A stretch of DNA of 64,000 bases from Desulfobacter postgatei 2ac9. GTDB lineage: Bacteria; Desulfobacterota; Desulfobacteria; Desulfobacterales; Desulfobacteraceae. Both the position numbers and the translations under genes were made by a program. The stretch spans positions 2,044,403-2,108,402 of the forward strand of contig NZ_CM001488.1 of the NCBI RefSeq assembly GCF_000233695.2, given 5' to 3'. Below, piece after piece: positions 1-6,117 of the stretch. The notes below the pieces were generated by a model, which worked only from the letters and a program-made list of their open reading frames with translations, did no database searches and was not told where the DNA came from. Each line of letters begins with the position of its first letter. Position 1 is the stretch's first letter.

Positions 1-2
1 AT

Positions 3-148
3 TCATATTTCTTCTACGGTTTCACAGGTTTCGGCTTTTTGAGCTTCATGCTGTTTTCTTTCCCATCGAGTTATCGTTGAAGGAAAGCATAGCTGCTTTT
101 GTTAAAATGATAGGCTGTTTTGAAACCGGCAAAATGGGAATGCGCCCC
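3..148 (-). pseudogene. 3' remnant of an unidentified gene
   Basis: On the minus strand an open frame of about 48 codons runs from the edge of the IS fragment at 149 to a TGA at 3-5. It contains GFKTAYHFNKSSYAF and a charged tail ending TVEEI. It has no start codon of its own and its upstream side is cut by the IS fragment. I do not recognise the family. It could be the tail of another transposase, given the surroundings, or chance coding. Confidence 0.22.
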
Positions 149-290
149 TTTTATTCTGCTCAGTGGAGGCTGGCCAACCGATGGGTGAGATATCAGCTGG
201 AATAGTTGGTATTATACCATCGACTTGACCAGCCTTTACATTTCCCAATATTGTGACATTGTCTAAATCCCAAAAACTGGATCATCGAGT
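149..290 (-). mobile_element. Truncated end of the 6.1 kb IS (inverted copy)
   Basis: About 142 bases here are nearly identical to the reverse complement of 6118-6262, the left end of the complete IS at 6118-7799. The outer end, reading ATCATCGAGT to position 290, is the IS terminal inverted repeat. The transposase gene is missing, so only a non-autonomous stub remains. It lies inside the ISAzo13-like relic to its right, so this IS jumped into an older IS and was then largely deleted. Confidence 0.8.
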
Positions 291-589
291 ATTAACTTCT
301 AAAAATGCATCATCCAATCCTTGAGTCGTTGCCAAGAGTGATTTGCGTCCTCCACCTATCTTCCGAATGCGTTGGGCTTCACCGGATATACCTCGCCCCC
401 AACTCCTCGTTGCCCCCGACGAATGGTGCGATCATCAACAACCGAAAAGCCTACGCATATAGCTCGCACCGCCATGTCCTAATTTTGAGGTTTCAATGGC
501 AGCATAACGACGCCGATCTTTTCTGATAGGCTATTATAAAAATCACGCATTTGCGCTTCTATCTCTGGAGAGTAAGTTTGTATCGTCAT
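291..589 (-). pseudogene. ISAzo13-like transposase N-terminal relic
   Basis: The minus strand starts MTIQTYSPEIEAQMRDFYNS and, after a frameshift near 530, continues in another frame with DRRRYAAIETSKLGHGGASY, which resembles the N-terminal DNA-binding part of ISAzo13-family transposases. Further on another frame reads RKIGGGRKSLLATTQGLDDA, again typical of the family, and stops at the IS fragment boundary at 290/291. With at least two frameshifts and no catalytic domain the gene is dead. Family assignment is from remembered motifs and needs a search. Confidence 0.55.
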
Positions 590-708
590 AATCGAATATG
601 AATACTGAATTTATAGTCTGTCCACAACCACTATCTGTATATTTTTAAACATTCCAAAAATTTGAAGTGCTGTTTTTTGCATAACTACTAAGACAGTAGA
701 GGAGATAC

Positions 709-1694
709 ATGAGATCATATTCGGAAATTATTAAATCCTTGGTCCTTATTGAATTTTCGGATGAAGAGTCAAACCGTACTAAACTCAGGGCTCAAGCACT
801 CCGATTGAGCAACTCTGGGTATAGTATCAGTCAGATTTCACAAATATGTTTGACCACTCAGGAAACAGTTTCGAAGTGGATTGATGGATGGGAAAATATC
901 AATTTGACTCTTTAATTGATAAACCACGTTCTGGAAGAACGCCGCTGATCCATAGTGAGATGCATGATGAAGTTATTGATATTGTGAAGAAAAATCCAAG
1001 ACAACTTAAAAGTGCCATTACTGAAATACAGGAAAAGTTTGGTAAAAAAGTCAGCGTAAAAACCCTGAAACGGATTATAAAAAAAACTGACGTTGGTGTC
1101 GAGGACGGAAATCTCTCAAAAGCAAAACGCAATGAGAACGAGTTCAGGGAAGCGCAAAAGGAAATTGAGATCTTGAAAGATGAAGATAAGGCAAATATCA
1201 TTGACTTGTATTATTTTGATGAATCTGGATTTACCGGCGTTCCTGAGATTCCATATGCCTGGCAAGATGAGGATGAGCAGCTTTTGCTTCCGAGTGGAAA
1301 AACCTCAAGAATCAATGTGTTGGGATTCTTGAATAAGCAAAATGATTTCTTTCCTTGCGTTTTTGACTGCTCAGTTACTTCAGATATTGTAACCGCCTGC
1401 TTTGATGCGTTTTCACGTTACATAACAAAAAGAACCATTGTTGTTCTGGATAATGCTCCAATACATCACAGCGCCATTTTTAAATCTCAAATTGGGACAT
1501 GGGAAGAAAGAGGCCTTTTTCTATACTTTATTCCCAAATATTCACCGGAGTTGAATCTGATTGAAATTTTATGGAAACATATCAAGTACTTTTGGCTATC
1601 AACATCTGCTTATAAAGGATTTGAATTTTTGAAAACTGAGTTAAATAATATATTGGCAAGCGTCGGTAAGGAATTTACAATTTCGTTTTCTTAA
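709..1694 (+). pseudogene. IS630-family transposase, split by a -1 frameshift
   Basis: Two overlapping frames (709-915 and 888-1694) together make one IS630-type transposase. The first encodes the N-terminal helix-turn-helix (about residues 28-62). The second encodes the linker 'DKPRSGRTP' and the DDE catalytic core with YYFDESGF (first D), VVLDNAPIHHS (second D) and PELNLIEILW (E). The join lies around 889-900, where GGAAAAT could allow a -1 shift, but this is not a classic slippery heptamer. It is either programmed frameshifting or an inactivating mutation. I could not find convincing terminal inverted repeats, so the element borders are not defined. Confidence 0.7.
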
Positions 1695-1717
1695 CCTGGA
1701 TTTATATTTGTCCATGT

Positions 1718-1954
1718 ACTTAAAATCAAAATATTGGCCTGGCTGAGCCGTATTGAAAACGGAAATTTCGGAGATCACAAACAAATTGATACAACCCTTT
1801 ATGAACTGCGCTTTTTATTCGGCCCCGGGGATACAGGGTTTACTACACAATCCATGGAACCACCGTTGTGCTGCTGCTGGCCGGTGGCGACAAATCCACC
1901 CAGCAGAAAGATATCCGGGCAGCCAAAAACATGCTTAAAGAAATGGAGGAATAA
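1718..1954 (+). pseudogene. Truncated, frameshifted HI1419/RelE-type toxin gene
   Basis: The frame reads LAWLSRIENGNFGDHKQIDT then LYELRFLFGPG, and after a two-base insertion near 1827-1831 resumes in another frame as YRVYYTIHGTTVVLLLAGGD and continues to a TAA at 1952-1954. These two blocks are the middle and C-terminal signature of the 'addiction module killer' family (RelE/HigB superfamily). The first third of the protein is missing next to the IS630-like relic. The antitoxin gene begins 3 bases later and is intact, so the pair has become an orphan antitoxin. Confidence 0.7.
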
Positions 1955-1957
1955 AAA

Positions 1958-2236
1958 ATGACCCTTGAAAGAAAACCCTTTGACATTGCAGAGCACTTGA
2001 ACACACCGGAAGATATCAGAAATTTTTTACAGGAAGTGCTTGATACAGGAGATGAATCCGATTTTATACACGCATTAAGTACGGCGGCCCGGGCCATGGG
2101 CATGAGCGAAGTGGCCAAAAAAGCCGGTGTCACCCGGGCAAGCCTTTATAAATCACTGTCAGAAAATGGGAACCCGGGGTTCATTACGATCAGCAAAGTC
2201 ACCAAGGCTCTGGGGTGCAAACTGGCTGTGACATAA
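1958..2236 (+). CDS. HI1420-type addiction-module antitoxin (HTH)
   Basis: This 92-residue protein matches the 'putative addiction module antidote' family: an N-terminal segment with FDIAEHLNTPEDIRNFLQEV that contacts the toxin, followed by a Cro/CI-type helix-turn-helix (MSEVAKKAGVTRASLYKSLS) and the conserved ending ALGCKLAVT. It starts at ATG with AGGAGG-like bases (ATGGAGGAATAA) at the end of the preceding toxin relic. The family normally binds and neutralises a RelE-like toxin encoded just upstream and represses the operon; here the toxin is broken, so it may persist as a free repressor. Confidence 0.8.
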   Translation: MTLERKPFDIAEHLNTPEDIRNFLQEVLDTGDESDFIHALSTAARAMGMSEVAKKAGVTRASLYKSLSENGNPGFITISKVTKALGCKLAVT

Positions 2237-2404
2237 TAGAAAAAGGCTTTATTCCCTTTAATTTTTATGGCTCTACGAAAAATAGCTCACTATAGTTTCA
2301 GCATGTTACGGAGATATTTCATATTTCTCAATCATGGCGAATGTAGTGCCATAAAATTAAATAATTTTTTATTTTCCATTGTAACTGTGCGCATAATCAG
2401 TTCC

Positions 2405-2893
2405 ATGTATATACGAAGGACGACTATCAAAAGCCGGAAAGACGGCGCACAATATTATACCTACAGGCTGGTTGAGTCTGAACGTACCGCCAACGGGGTA
2501 CGCCACTACACCCTGCTCAATTTGGGTTCGGGATTCTCTTTGCCAGAGGCATCTATATTTACAGGAAAAGAAGCTGTTTGGGTTCCAGGAGACCATCACG
2601 CTGTATGATCTGACCAATACATATTTCGAAGGTCAAAATAAGCGTAACAGGTTGGGAAAACGGGGGCATTCCAAAGAAAAACGCTCTGATTGTCCTCCGG
2701 TAACCTTGGCCCTGGTGCTGGACAGCAGCGGTTTCCCAAGATGCAGCAAAGTATTTGAGGGCAATATCAGTGAAGCCGGCACCCTGGCCAACATCATCAG
2801 TACCATGGACGCCGGACGGAAATCACATGATATGTTTGATGCCCCCAAAGCAACAATTGTTATGGATGCAGGGATTGCGTCCGAAGAGAATAT
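2405..2893 (+). pseudogene. IS1634-family transposase relic
   Basis: The reading starts MYIRRTTIKSRKDGAQYYTY, a typical IS1634 (IS4-superfamily) N-terminus, continues through TLLNLGSGFSLPE, then skips a large internal part and resumes in another frame as ETITLYDLTNTYFEGQNKRN and VTLALVLDSSGFP, with the catalytic-core segment ATIVMDAGIASEENIK. It stops matching near 2893 where an intron-like sequence begins. An internal deletion plus frameshift near 2560-2590 and loss of the C-terminal third show it is non-functional. Confidence 0.7.
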
Positions 2894-3074
2894 CAAGCGC
2901 AAGTCTTACAATGAAGAATATCGGAAAGCCGTGTACGGGAAAACCGTACACACGGTTTGATGAGGGAGCACTGAGGATGCAAGGCTTTTGGAACACGTAG
3001 TAGCCGCGTGCGGCAAGGCGTCTCGAATATAGAAAGGGCTGAAGAAACCGGCTGAATCAGTGCTCTACTCTACC
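2894..3074 (+). ncRNA. 3' end of a group II intron (domains V and VI)
   Basis: Positions 2925-2958 form a 34-nt hairpin of the length and shape of group II intron domain V: it opens with an AGC triad (2927-2929), has a lower stem AAAGCCGUGU/ACACGGUUU, a two-base AC bulge on the 3' side, an upper stem and a GAAA-type loop. It is followed by a domain VI-like stem, GAGCACTGA (2965-2973) pairing with TCAGTGCTC (3057-3065), and a CTACTCTACCC 3' end near 3074. No intron-encoded reverse transcriptase is present. The 5' boundary, where IS1634 homology ends, is approximate. It is a truncated, inactive remnant. Confidence 0.55.
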
Positions 3075-3093
3075 CGGAATTTTAAACGTGAGA

Positions 3094-3342
3094 TTAAGCC
3101 CTGAATTCTTCACGGATTACCCGGCGCAGGATGTTTTCAATGGGCTCCTTTTCTGTGGAAATATACTGCCGCAGGGCTTCATTAATCATGGTTTGATAGC
3201 TGCCACCGCCGGAGTCATGGACTTTGATTTTAAACCAAGCCAATATATCATTGTCAAGGCGGATGGTGATTCTTGTTTTGTTGGCCGGTGGGGCGGAAAC
3301 CGGTCCGCGTTTGCCCTGGCTGAAATCGTATTCTTTTTTCAT
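3094..3342 (-). CDS. brnA: BrnA-like antitoxin
   Basis: An 82-residue protein downstream of a BrnT-like toxin and overlapping its stop by 4 bases. The centre reads KTRITIRLDNDILAWFKIKV followed by GGGSYQTMINEALRQYI, the BrnA signature: a ribbon-helix-helix-like DNA-binding segment in a toxin-binding antitoxin. BrnA neutralises BrnT and autorepresses the operon by binding its promoter. In most type II modules the antitoxin comes first; the toxin-first order here is normal for brnTA. Confidence 0.88.
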   Translation of the reverse strand: MKKEYDFSQGKRGPVSAPPANKTRITIRLDNDILAWFKIKVHDSGGGSYQTMINEALRQYISTEKEPIENILRRVIREEFRA

Positions 3343-3608
3343 AATCCTACCTCATATTGACGGCGTTCGTTTTTTGTTGCTTTCCGTGCTGAAATAATAC
3401 GGATGCTATTGTTTCTCCATGTATATGAAACCACCAGCACCCGGGATAAAAAATCCAACCCGATGGTGATAAAGCGCTGTTCATACGGGTGTGGATCATC
3501 AATAGTCAAGGCGTTCAGGTCTTCAAAAATCCCTACGGCGTCTGCAAAATCAACCCCGTGAGCGATAAGATTTGATTTCGCCTTGTTGTTGTCCCATTGA
3601 TAATTCAT
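3339..3608 (-). CDS. brnT: BrnT-like ribonuclease toxin
   Basis: An 89-residue BrnT-family protein with the N-terminal signature YQWDNNKAKSNLIAHGVDFA and the C-terminal RIISARKATKNERRQYE. The family has a RelE-like fold and cleaves RNA to stop growth under stress; BrnA (3094-3342) inhibits it. All conserved blocks are present, so it appears intact. It is transcribed from the promoter at 3614-3642, whose -10 box lies so close that the start codon would be at or near the transcription start. Confidence 0.88.
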   Translation of the reverse strand: MNYQWDNNKAKSNLIAHGVDFADAVGIFEDLNALTIDDPHPYEQRFITIGLDFLSRVLVVSYTWRNNSIRIISARKATKNERRQYEVGL

Positions 3609-3613
3609 GCCTT

Positions 3614-3642
3614 ATTGTATGTATAATATGTGTACAAGTCAA
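3614..3642 (-). promoter_or_regulatory. brnTA promoter and probable operator
   Basis: On the minus strand TTGACT (3642-3637), a 17-base spacer and TACAAT (3619-3614) form a good sigma-70 promoter. The spacer contains TGTACACATATTATACATACA-like inverted repeats (TGTA...TACA), a plausible BrnA operator. The predicted transcription start, about 6-7 bases after the -10 box, falls on the brnT ATG (3608-3606), suggesting a leaderless or almost leaderless message. Confidence 0.55.
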
Positions 3643-3663
3643 TTGGTATTGCGGAATTTACAT

Positions 3664-3703
3664 GACAATGACCCCAAGCCATGACCCCATGACCCCAAGC
3701 CAT
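3664..3703. repeat. Short tandem 'atgacccc(aagcc)' repeats
   Basis: The motif atgaccccaagcc occurs twice with an extra atgacccc between. It resembles the gacccc-containing ends of the longer repeats at 4392-4475 and 5340-5550 and lies between two toxin-antitoxin operons. It looks like a decayed copy of the same dispersed repeat family. Confidence 0.5.
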
Positions 3704-4050
3704 TAAACATCCAAATCAAGATGAACTTTAATGGCATTGTCAACCTGAAGCATCAAGTCGTGATCGAGATGCCCAATGGGCTTTATTAATCTGGCTTTAT
3801 CCAATGTACGAATCTGATCGGCTTTCCCTTTGGAGTCTTTGACTAATCCGGTATTGTTTTGGGATAAAAAAATTTCAAAAGGATATATCTTTGATATGTT
3901 CCTGGACGTAACGGGGATAATGGTAACCGTTCCTGAATATTGATTCCCAATATCATTCGAAACAACTACAACGGGTCGTGTTTTTGAAATTTCATGGCCG
4001 ATTACTGGGTCAAGGACTGCCAGAAACAGATCGCCTCTTTTAATATTCAT
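3703..4050 (-). CDS. mazF: MazF/PemK-family mRNA interferase toxin
   Basis: A 115-residue MazF/PemK-type protein starting MNIKRGDLFLAVLDPVIGHE, with the conserved KTRPVVVVSNDIGNQYSGTV and TIIPVTS segments and the KADQIRTLDKARL motif that shapes the RNA-binding site. Family members are sequence-specific endoribonucleases. I start it at 4050 because the family begins at the (M)xIKRGD motif; an upstream ATG at 4062 would add MRTG. It overlaps the antitoxin gene by about 11 bases, so translation is probably coupled. Confidence 0.88.
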   Translation of the reverse strand: MNIKRGDLFLAVLDPVIGHEISKTRPVVVVSNDIGNQYSGTVTIIPVTSRNISKIYPFEIFLSQNNTGLVKDSKGKADQIRTLDKARLIKPIGHLDHDLMLQVDNAIKVHLDLDV

Positions 4051-4288
4051 CCCAGTTCTCAATGTCTATTGATTCAAATTCCTTTGTAATTTCAAGGCTT
4101 TCATTTTTTGTTTCTTTATACCCTTCAGCCAGAAACTTTTTCGTTTTTTCCTGTTTTATCTGTAAAATTCTAAATTTTATTGCCTCAGCAATAAATGAAC
4201 TTCTTTTCCGAGGTTCGGAATGTTGATACAATTCTTTGGCAATTGATAAAGGAAGCGTGATATTTAATCTTACCTTTTCGGTATTCAT
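4040..4288 (-). CDS. MazE-like antitoxin
   Basis: An 82-residue acidic-tailed protein encoded immediately before the MazF-like toxin. Its N-terminal half (KVRLNITLPLSIAKELYQHS, then RKRSSFIAEAIKFRI) is a ribbon-helix-helix DNA-binding domain, and the C-terminal half (ESLEITKEFESIDIENWDEY) is the flexible acidic toxin-binding arm. It has a strong AGGAGG ribosome-binding site (complement at 4294-4299). The arrangement and the RHH type fit a MazE/MazE-like antitoxin rather than the AbrB-type MazE of E. coli. Confidence 0.82.
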   Translation of the reverse strand: MNTEKVRLNITLPLSIAKELYQHSEPRKRSSFIAEAIKFRILQIKQEKTKKFLAEGYKETKNESLEITKEFESIDIENWDEY

Positions 4289-4317
4289 GATATCCTCCTA
4301 TTAATTATATATGTATT

Positions 4318-4346
4318 ACTATGCGCATATATAAGAGCATTGTCAA
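4318..4346 (-). promoter_or_regulatory. mazEF-like operon promoter
   Basis: On the minus strand TTGACA (4346-4341) is separated by 17 bases from CATAGT (4323-4318), a plausible -10. The region around it is rich in ATATAT/GCGCATAT palindromic sequence that could bind the RHH antitoxin. Unlike the neighbouring brnT and higB promoters, it leaves a leader with a strong ribosome-binding site. Confidence 0.5.
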
Positions 4347-4391
4347 GCATATTGATGCATTGATGCATTGATGCAAATTATTGTCGTTTTG

Positions 4392-4475
4392 TCTGCCAAT
4401 TTCGGAATTATACCGGTGTTTCAGAGAGTCGATTGCAGGAACTGGCTAAAATATCAAAATATCAAGCCTGACCCC
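4392..4475. repeat. Dispersed 85-bp repeat, copy 1
   Basis: The stretch beginning tctgccaatttcggaattat and ending with 'caagcctgacccc' is repeated almost exactly at 5418-5500, and a diverged shorter copy lies at 5340-5390. Copies flank the HigBA-like module on both sides. The reverse-complement core ggggtcaggcttgacatttt resembles REP-like sequences that I associate with REP-associated tyrosine transposases; no such transposase is in the window. Confidence 0.7.
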
Positions 4476-4541
4476 ATCATGACGGTACAGCATGTCGGAA
4501 TAATAATCAGCCAGCTCTTTTTCAATGAAACTGTCCTTACC

Positions 4542-4832
4542 CTAAGCTGCAACGTGTTCGACGGTGATCGTCACCTGAAGCCCGGCCTTGGAGAGCATAT
4601 CCACCAGTGCGTCAATGGTGAACTTGTCTATTTTACCGCGCATTACATCGCTGATCCGGGGTCGGGTCACACCCATAAGTCCTGCAGCATGGGCCTGGGT
4701 CATGCCTTTATTTTTGATAAAGGATTCAATTTCCATCATCAGCCTGGACTTAATTATAAGTTTATCTGATTCCTCCTGGGGAAACCCCAGATCCTTGAAT
4801 ACGTTTCCACTTGATTCAATAATTTCCATCAT
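4542..4832 (-). CDS. higA: HigA-like XRE-family antitoxin
   Basis: A 96-residue protein with a Cro/CI helix-turn-helix (MTQAHAAGLMGVTRPRISDVMRG, about residues 43-65, given here as MTQAHAAGLMGV plus TRPRISDV) and an N-terminal acidic part (PQEESDKLIIKSRLMMEIES). This is the toxin-downstream XRE antitoxin type paired with Gp49/RelE-like toxins. Its start overlaps the end of the toxin gene by 17 bases, indicating coupled translation. It probably represses the operon at the palindrome at 5167-5182. Confidence 0.82.
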   Translation of the reverse strand: MMEIIESSGNVFKDLGFPQEESDKLIIKSRLMMEIESFIKNKGMTQAHAAGLMGVTRPRISDVMRGKIDKFTIDALVDMLSKAGLQVTITVEHVAA

Positions 4833-5157
4833 TTTCTCCTCTTGTTTTTTGTACGGCCTTCAAGCGTTGTGCTGCGCTATCCAGATCCCGTTTTGTGGTT
4901 TTCTGGGTCTTTTTTAGAAAAGCATGAAGGACATAGACAGCATCGGTAAAGGATGCTGTGTAAATTATTCGGTATTGATCTCGAATTTGAATCCGGATCT
5001 CCCTGACGCCTGTTCCGATGGTTTTCATCAGCTTCCAGTCGCTGGGGTCTTTCCCCTCTTGTACTTTGTTGAGCTGATGCCCAGCCTCTTTCTGTGCCGG
5101 CTTAGGAAAAAATTTCAGGTCGTTTAGACTATTACCGACAAATTTTAGTGGTTTCAT
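4816..5157 (-). CDS. higB: HigB/Gp49-family RelE-like toxin
   Basis: A 113-residue protein of the phage-derived Gp49/HigB-like family (RelE superfamily): KPLKFVGNSLNDLKFFPKPA at the start, GTGVREIRIQIRDQYRIIYT in the core and AVYVLHAFLKKTQKTTKRDL at the end. Such toxins cleave mRNA on the ribosome. The basic and aromatic residues of the C-terminal 'HAFxKKTxKT' block are present. It is followed by the XRE antitoxin gene, the usual hig order. Confidence 0.85.
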   Translation of the reverse strand: MKPLKFVGNSLNDLKFFPKPAQKEAGHQLNKVQEGKDPSDWKLMKTIGTGVREIRIQIRDQYRIIYTASFTDAVYVLHAFLKKTQKTTKRDLDSAAQRLKAVQKTRGENDGNY

Positions 5158-5163
5158 AGATGC

Positions 5164-5192
5164 AATGTATAAAATTTTATACCCATTGTCAA
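5164..5192 (-). promoter_or_regulatory. higBA-like promoter with perfect palindromic operator
   Basis: On the minus strand TTGACA (5192-5187), a 17-base spacer and TACATT (5169-5164) form the promoter. A perfect 16-bp palindrome, GTATAAAATTTTATAC (5167-5182), overlaps the -10 and spacer and is the obvious operator for the XRE antitoxin. The predicted transcription start coincides with the higB ATG (5157-5155), so the toxin message may be leaderless. Confidence 0.6.
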
Positions 5193-5339
5193 TTCAAGAA
5201 TTAACATACAGGCTGGATTATTTCCCTTCAATTTTGAGAATTACATCAAAGTCTGTGCCGGTTATCAGTAATATTTGTTTTAGAAATTGGTATCATAGAT
5301 GTCCCCGAATTCTCCGGCCCGACATCCGATGGTATTAGT

Positions 5340-5550
5340 CTCAGATAGTTGATTGCAGGAGTTGACTCAAATATCAAAATGTCAAGCCTGACCCTATTCA
5401 ATGACTATTCCTATTCCTCTGCCAATTTCGGAATTATACCGGTGTTTCAGACAGTCGATTGCAGGAACTGGCTAAAATATCAAAATGTTAAGCCTGACCC
5501 CTATATGACCCCTATACTAAAGCCTGACCCCTATATGACCCCTATACTAA
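5340..5550. repeat. Dispersed repeat, copies 2 and 3, with tandem tail
   Basis: A diverged copy (about 5340-5390, gttgattgcaggagttgact) is followed by a full copy (5418-5500). The full copy's end, 'aagcctgacccctatatgac', is then duplicated in tandem (about 5490-5550). Together with the copy at 4392-4475 they bracket the HigBA-like genes. No protein-coding potential is evident. Confidence 0.65.
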
Positions 5551-5825
5551 AAATAAATAGGGACCCCTTTTTTTTGACCCCTTTTTTTCTTTTTTTTTTG
5601 CTGTTGTGTACTTTTTTACAACAACTATGAAAACTTTTTCATAATAATTAGTGTATTTTTTGTCATATTTGCATGCGACTATGTTTTTAATAGCGCTGCA
5701 GAGGCTTTGTTTTTTGATTTTTCAAAAAAATTATCATCATATCAACCTACTTTAATTATTATATATTTTTTTTGTAGTGTTGTTGTAATATAATCAAAAA
5801 AAAAGGCTTTTTTACAAAAAAAGAA
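5551..5825. other. AT-rich spacer with poly-T tracts, no gene seen
   Basis: This stretch contains long homopolymer T and A runs (for example 5567-5600 and around 5797-5822) and no open frame with a credible start or family match. It separates the toxin-antitoxin island from the sigma-54 promoter of the PEP-CTERM gene. Confidence 0.5.
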
Positions 5826-5826
5826 T

Positions 5827-5843
5827 TTGGCACGATCATTGCT
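5827..5843 (+). promoter_or_regulatory. Sigma-54 (-24/-12) promoter of the PEP-CTERM gene
   Basis: TTGGCACGATCATTGCT matches the sigma-54 consensus YTGGCACG-N4-TTGCW at every fixed position, with GG at 5829-5830 and GC at 5841-5842, ten bases between. Transcription should start near 5854, giving a 247-base leader to the ATG at 6101. In organisms with exosortase systems, PEP-CTERM genes are known to be driven by sigma-54 with the PrsK/PrsR two-component system, which fits this location. Confidence 0.8.
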
Positions 5844-5877
5844 AAAAATTGCTAAAATTTGATTGTGTCCTGTTTCC

Positions 5878-5905
5878 GACTTTAGTATCGACTTTAGGAC
5901 TTTAG
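5878..5905 (+). repeat. Triple GACTTTAG direct repeat in the leader
   Basis: GACTTTAG occurs at 5878-5885, 5890-5897 and 5898-5905, just downstream of the expected sigma-54 transcription start. It could be a regulator binding site or a structured leader element; nothing else in the sequence decides this. Confidence 0.4.
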
Positions 5906-6047
5906 TAGGGATGGATGTGAAAGGAAAGGGATGAAAGGGATGAAACAATTGAAAAACATGTACTGGCAGAAAGGAGGTGGTACTGGCTAAAAGGCTAAAA
6001 GATTACTTTAAAAAGTTAACTTAAAACAGCTTTGAAGAAACGACTCG

Positions 6048-6067
6048 AGACTCAATATTTTGAGTCT
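6048..6067 (+). promoter_or_regulatory. Leader hairpin before the PEP-CTERM start codon
   Basis: AGACTCAA-TATT-TTGAGTCT is a perfect 8-bp stem with a 4-base loop, lying 33 bases upstream of the PEP-CTERM ATG. There is no T run after it, so it is not a typical terminator; it may stabilise the mRNA or act in translation control. Confidence 0.45.
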
Positions 6068-6100
6068 ACGCTAACCGAAACAACTAAAGGAGCAATTTAA

Positions 6101-6117
6101 ATGAAAAAATTCTTAAT
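6101..6117 (+). pseudogene. Severed 5' end of the PEP-CTERM protein gene
   Basis: An AAAGGAG ribosome-binding site (6086-6092) and ATG at 6101 begin MKKFL-, then the IS at 6118 interrupts codon 6. The last three bases, AAT (6115-6117), are repeated at 7800-7802 after the IS as a target-site duplication. Joining 6117 to 7803 restores the frame and yields MKKFLITGLLSFFFFCGSAY, a complete secretion signal running into the gene body at 7810. Confidence 0.82.

Noticed and set aside
305-526. 73-codon plus-strand frame
   Set aside because: The opposite strand reads ISAzo13-like transposase text; the plus frame has no features.
5742-5948. 68-codon minus-strand frame
   Set aside because: It lies over poly-A/T tracts and the sigma-54 promoter, has low complexity and no recognisable domain.
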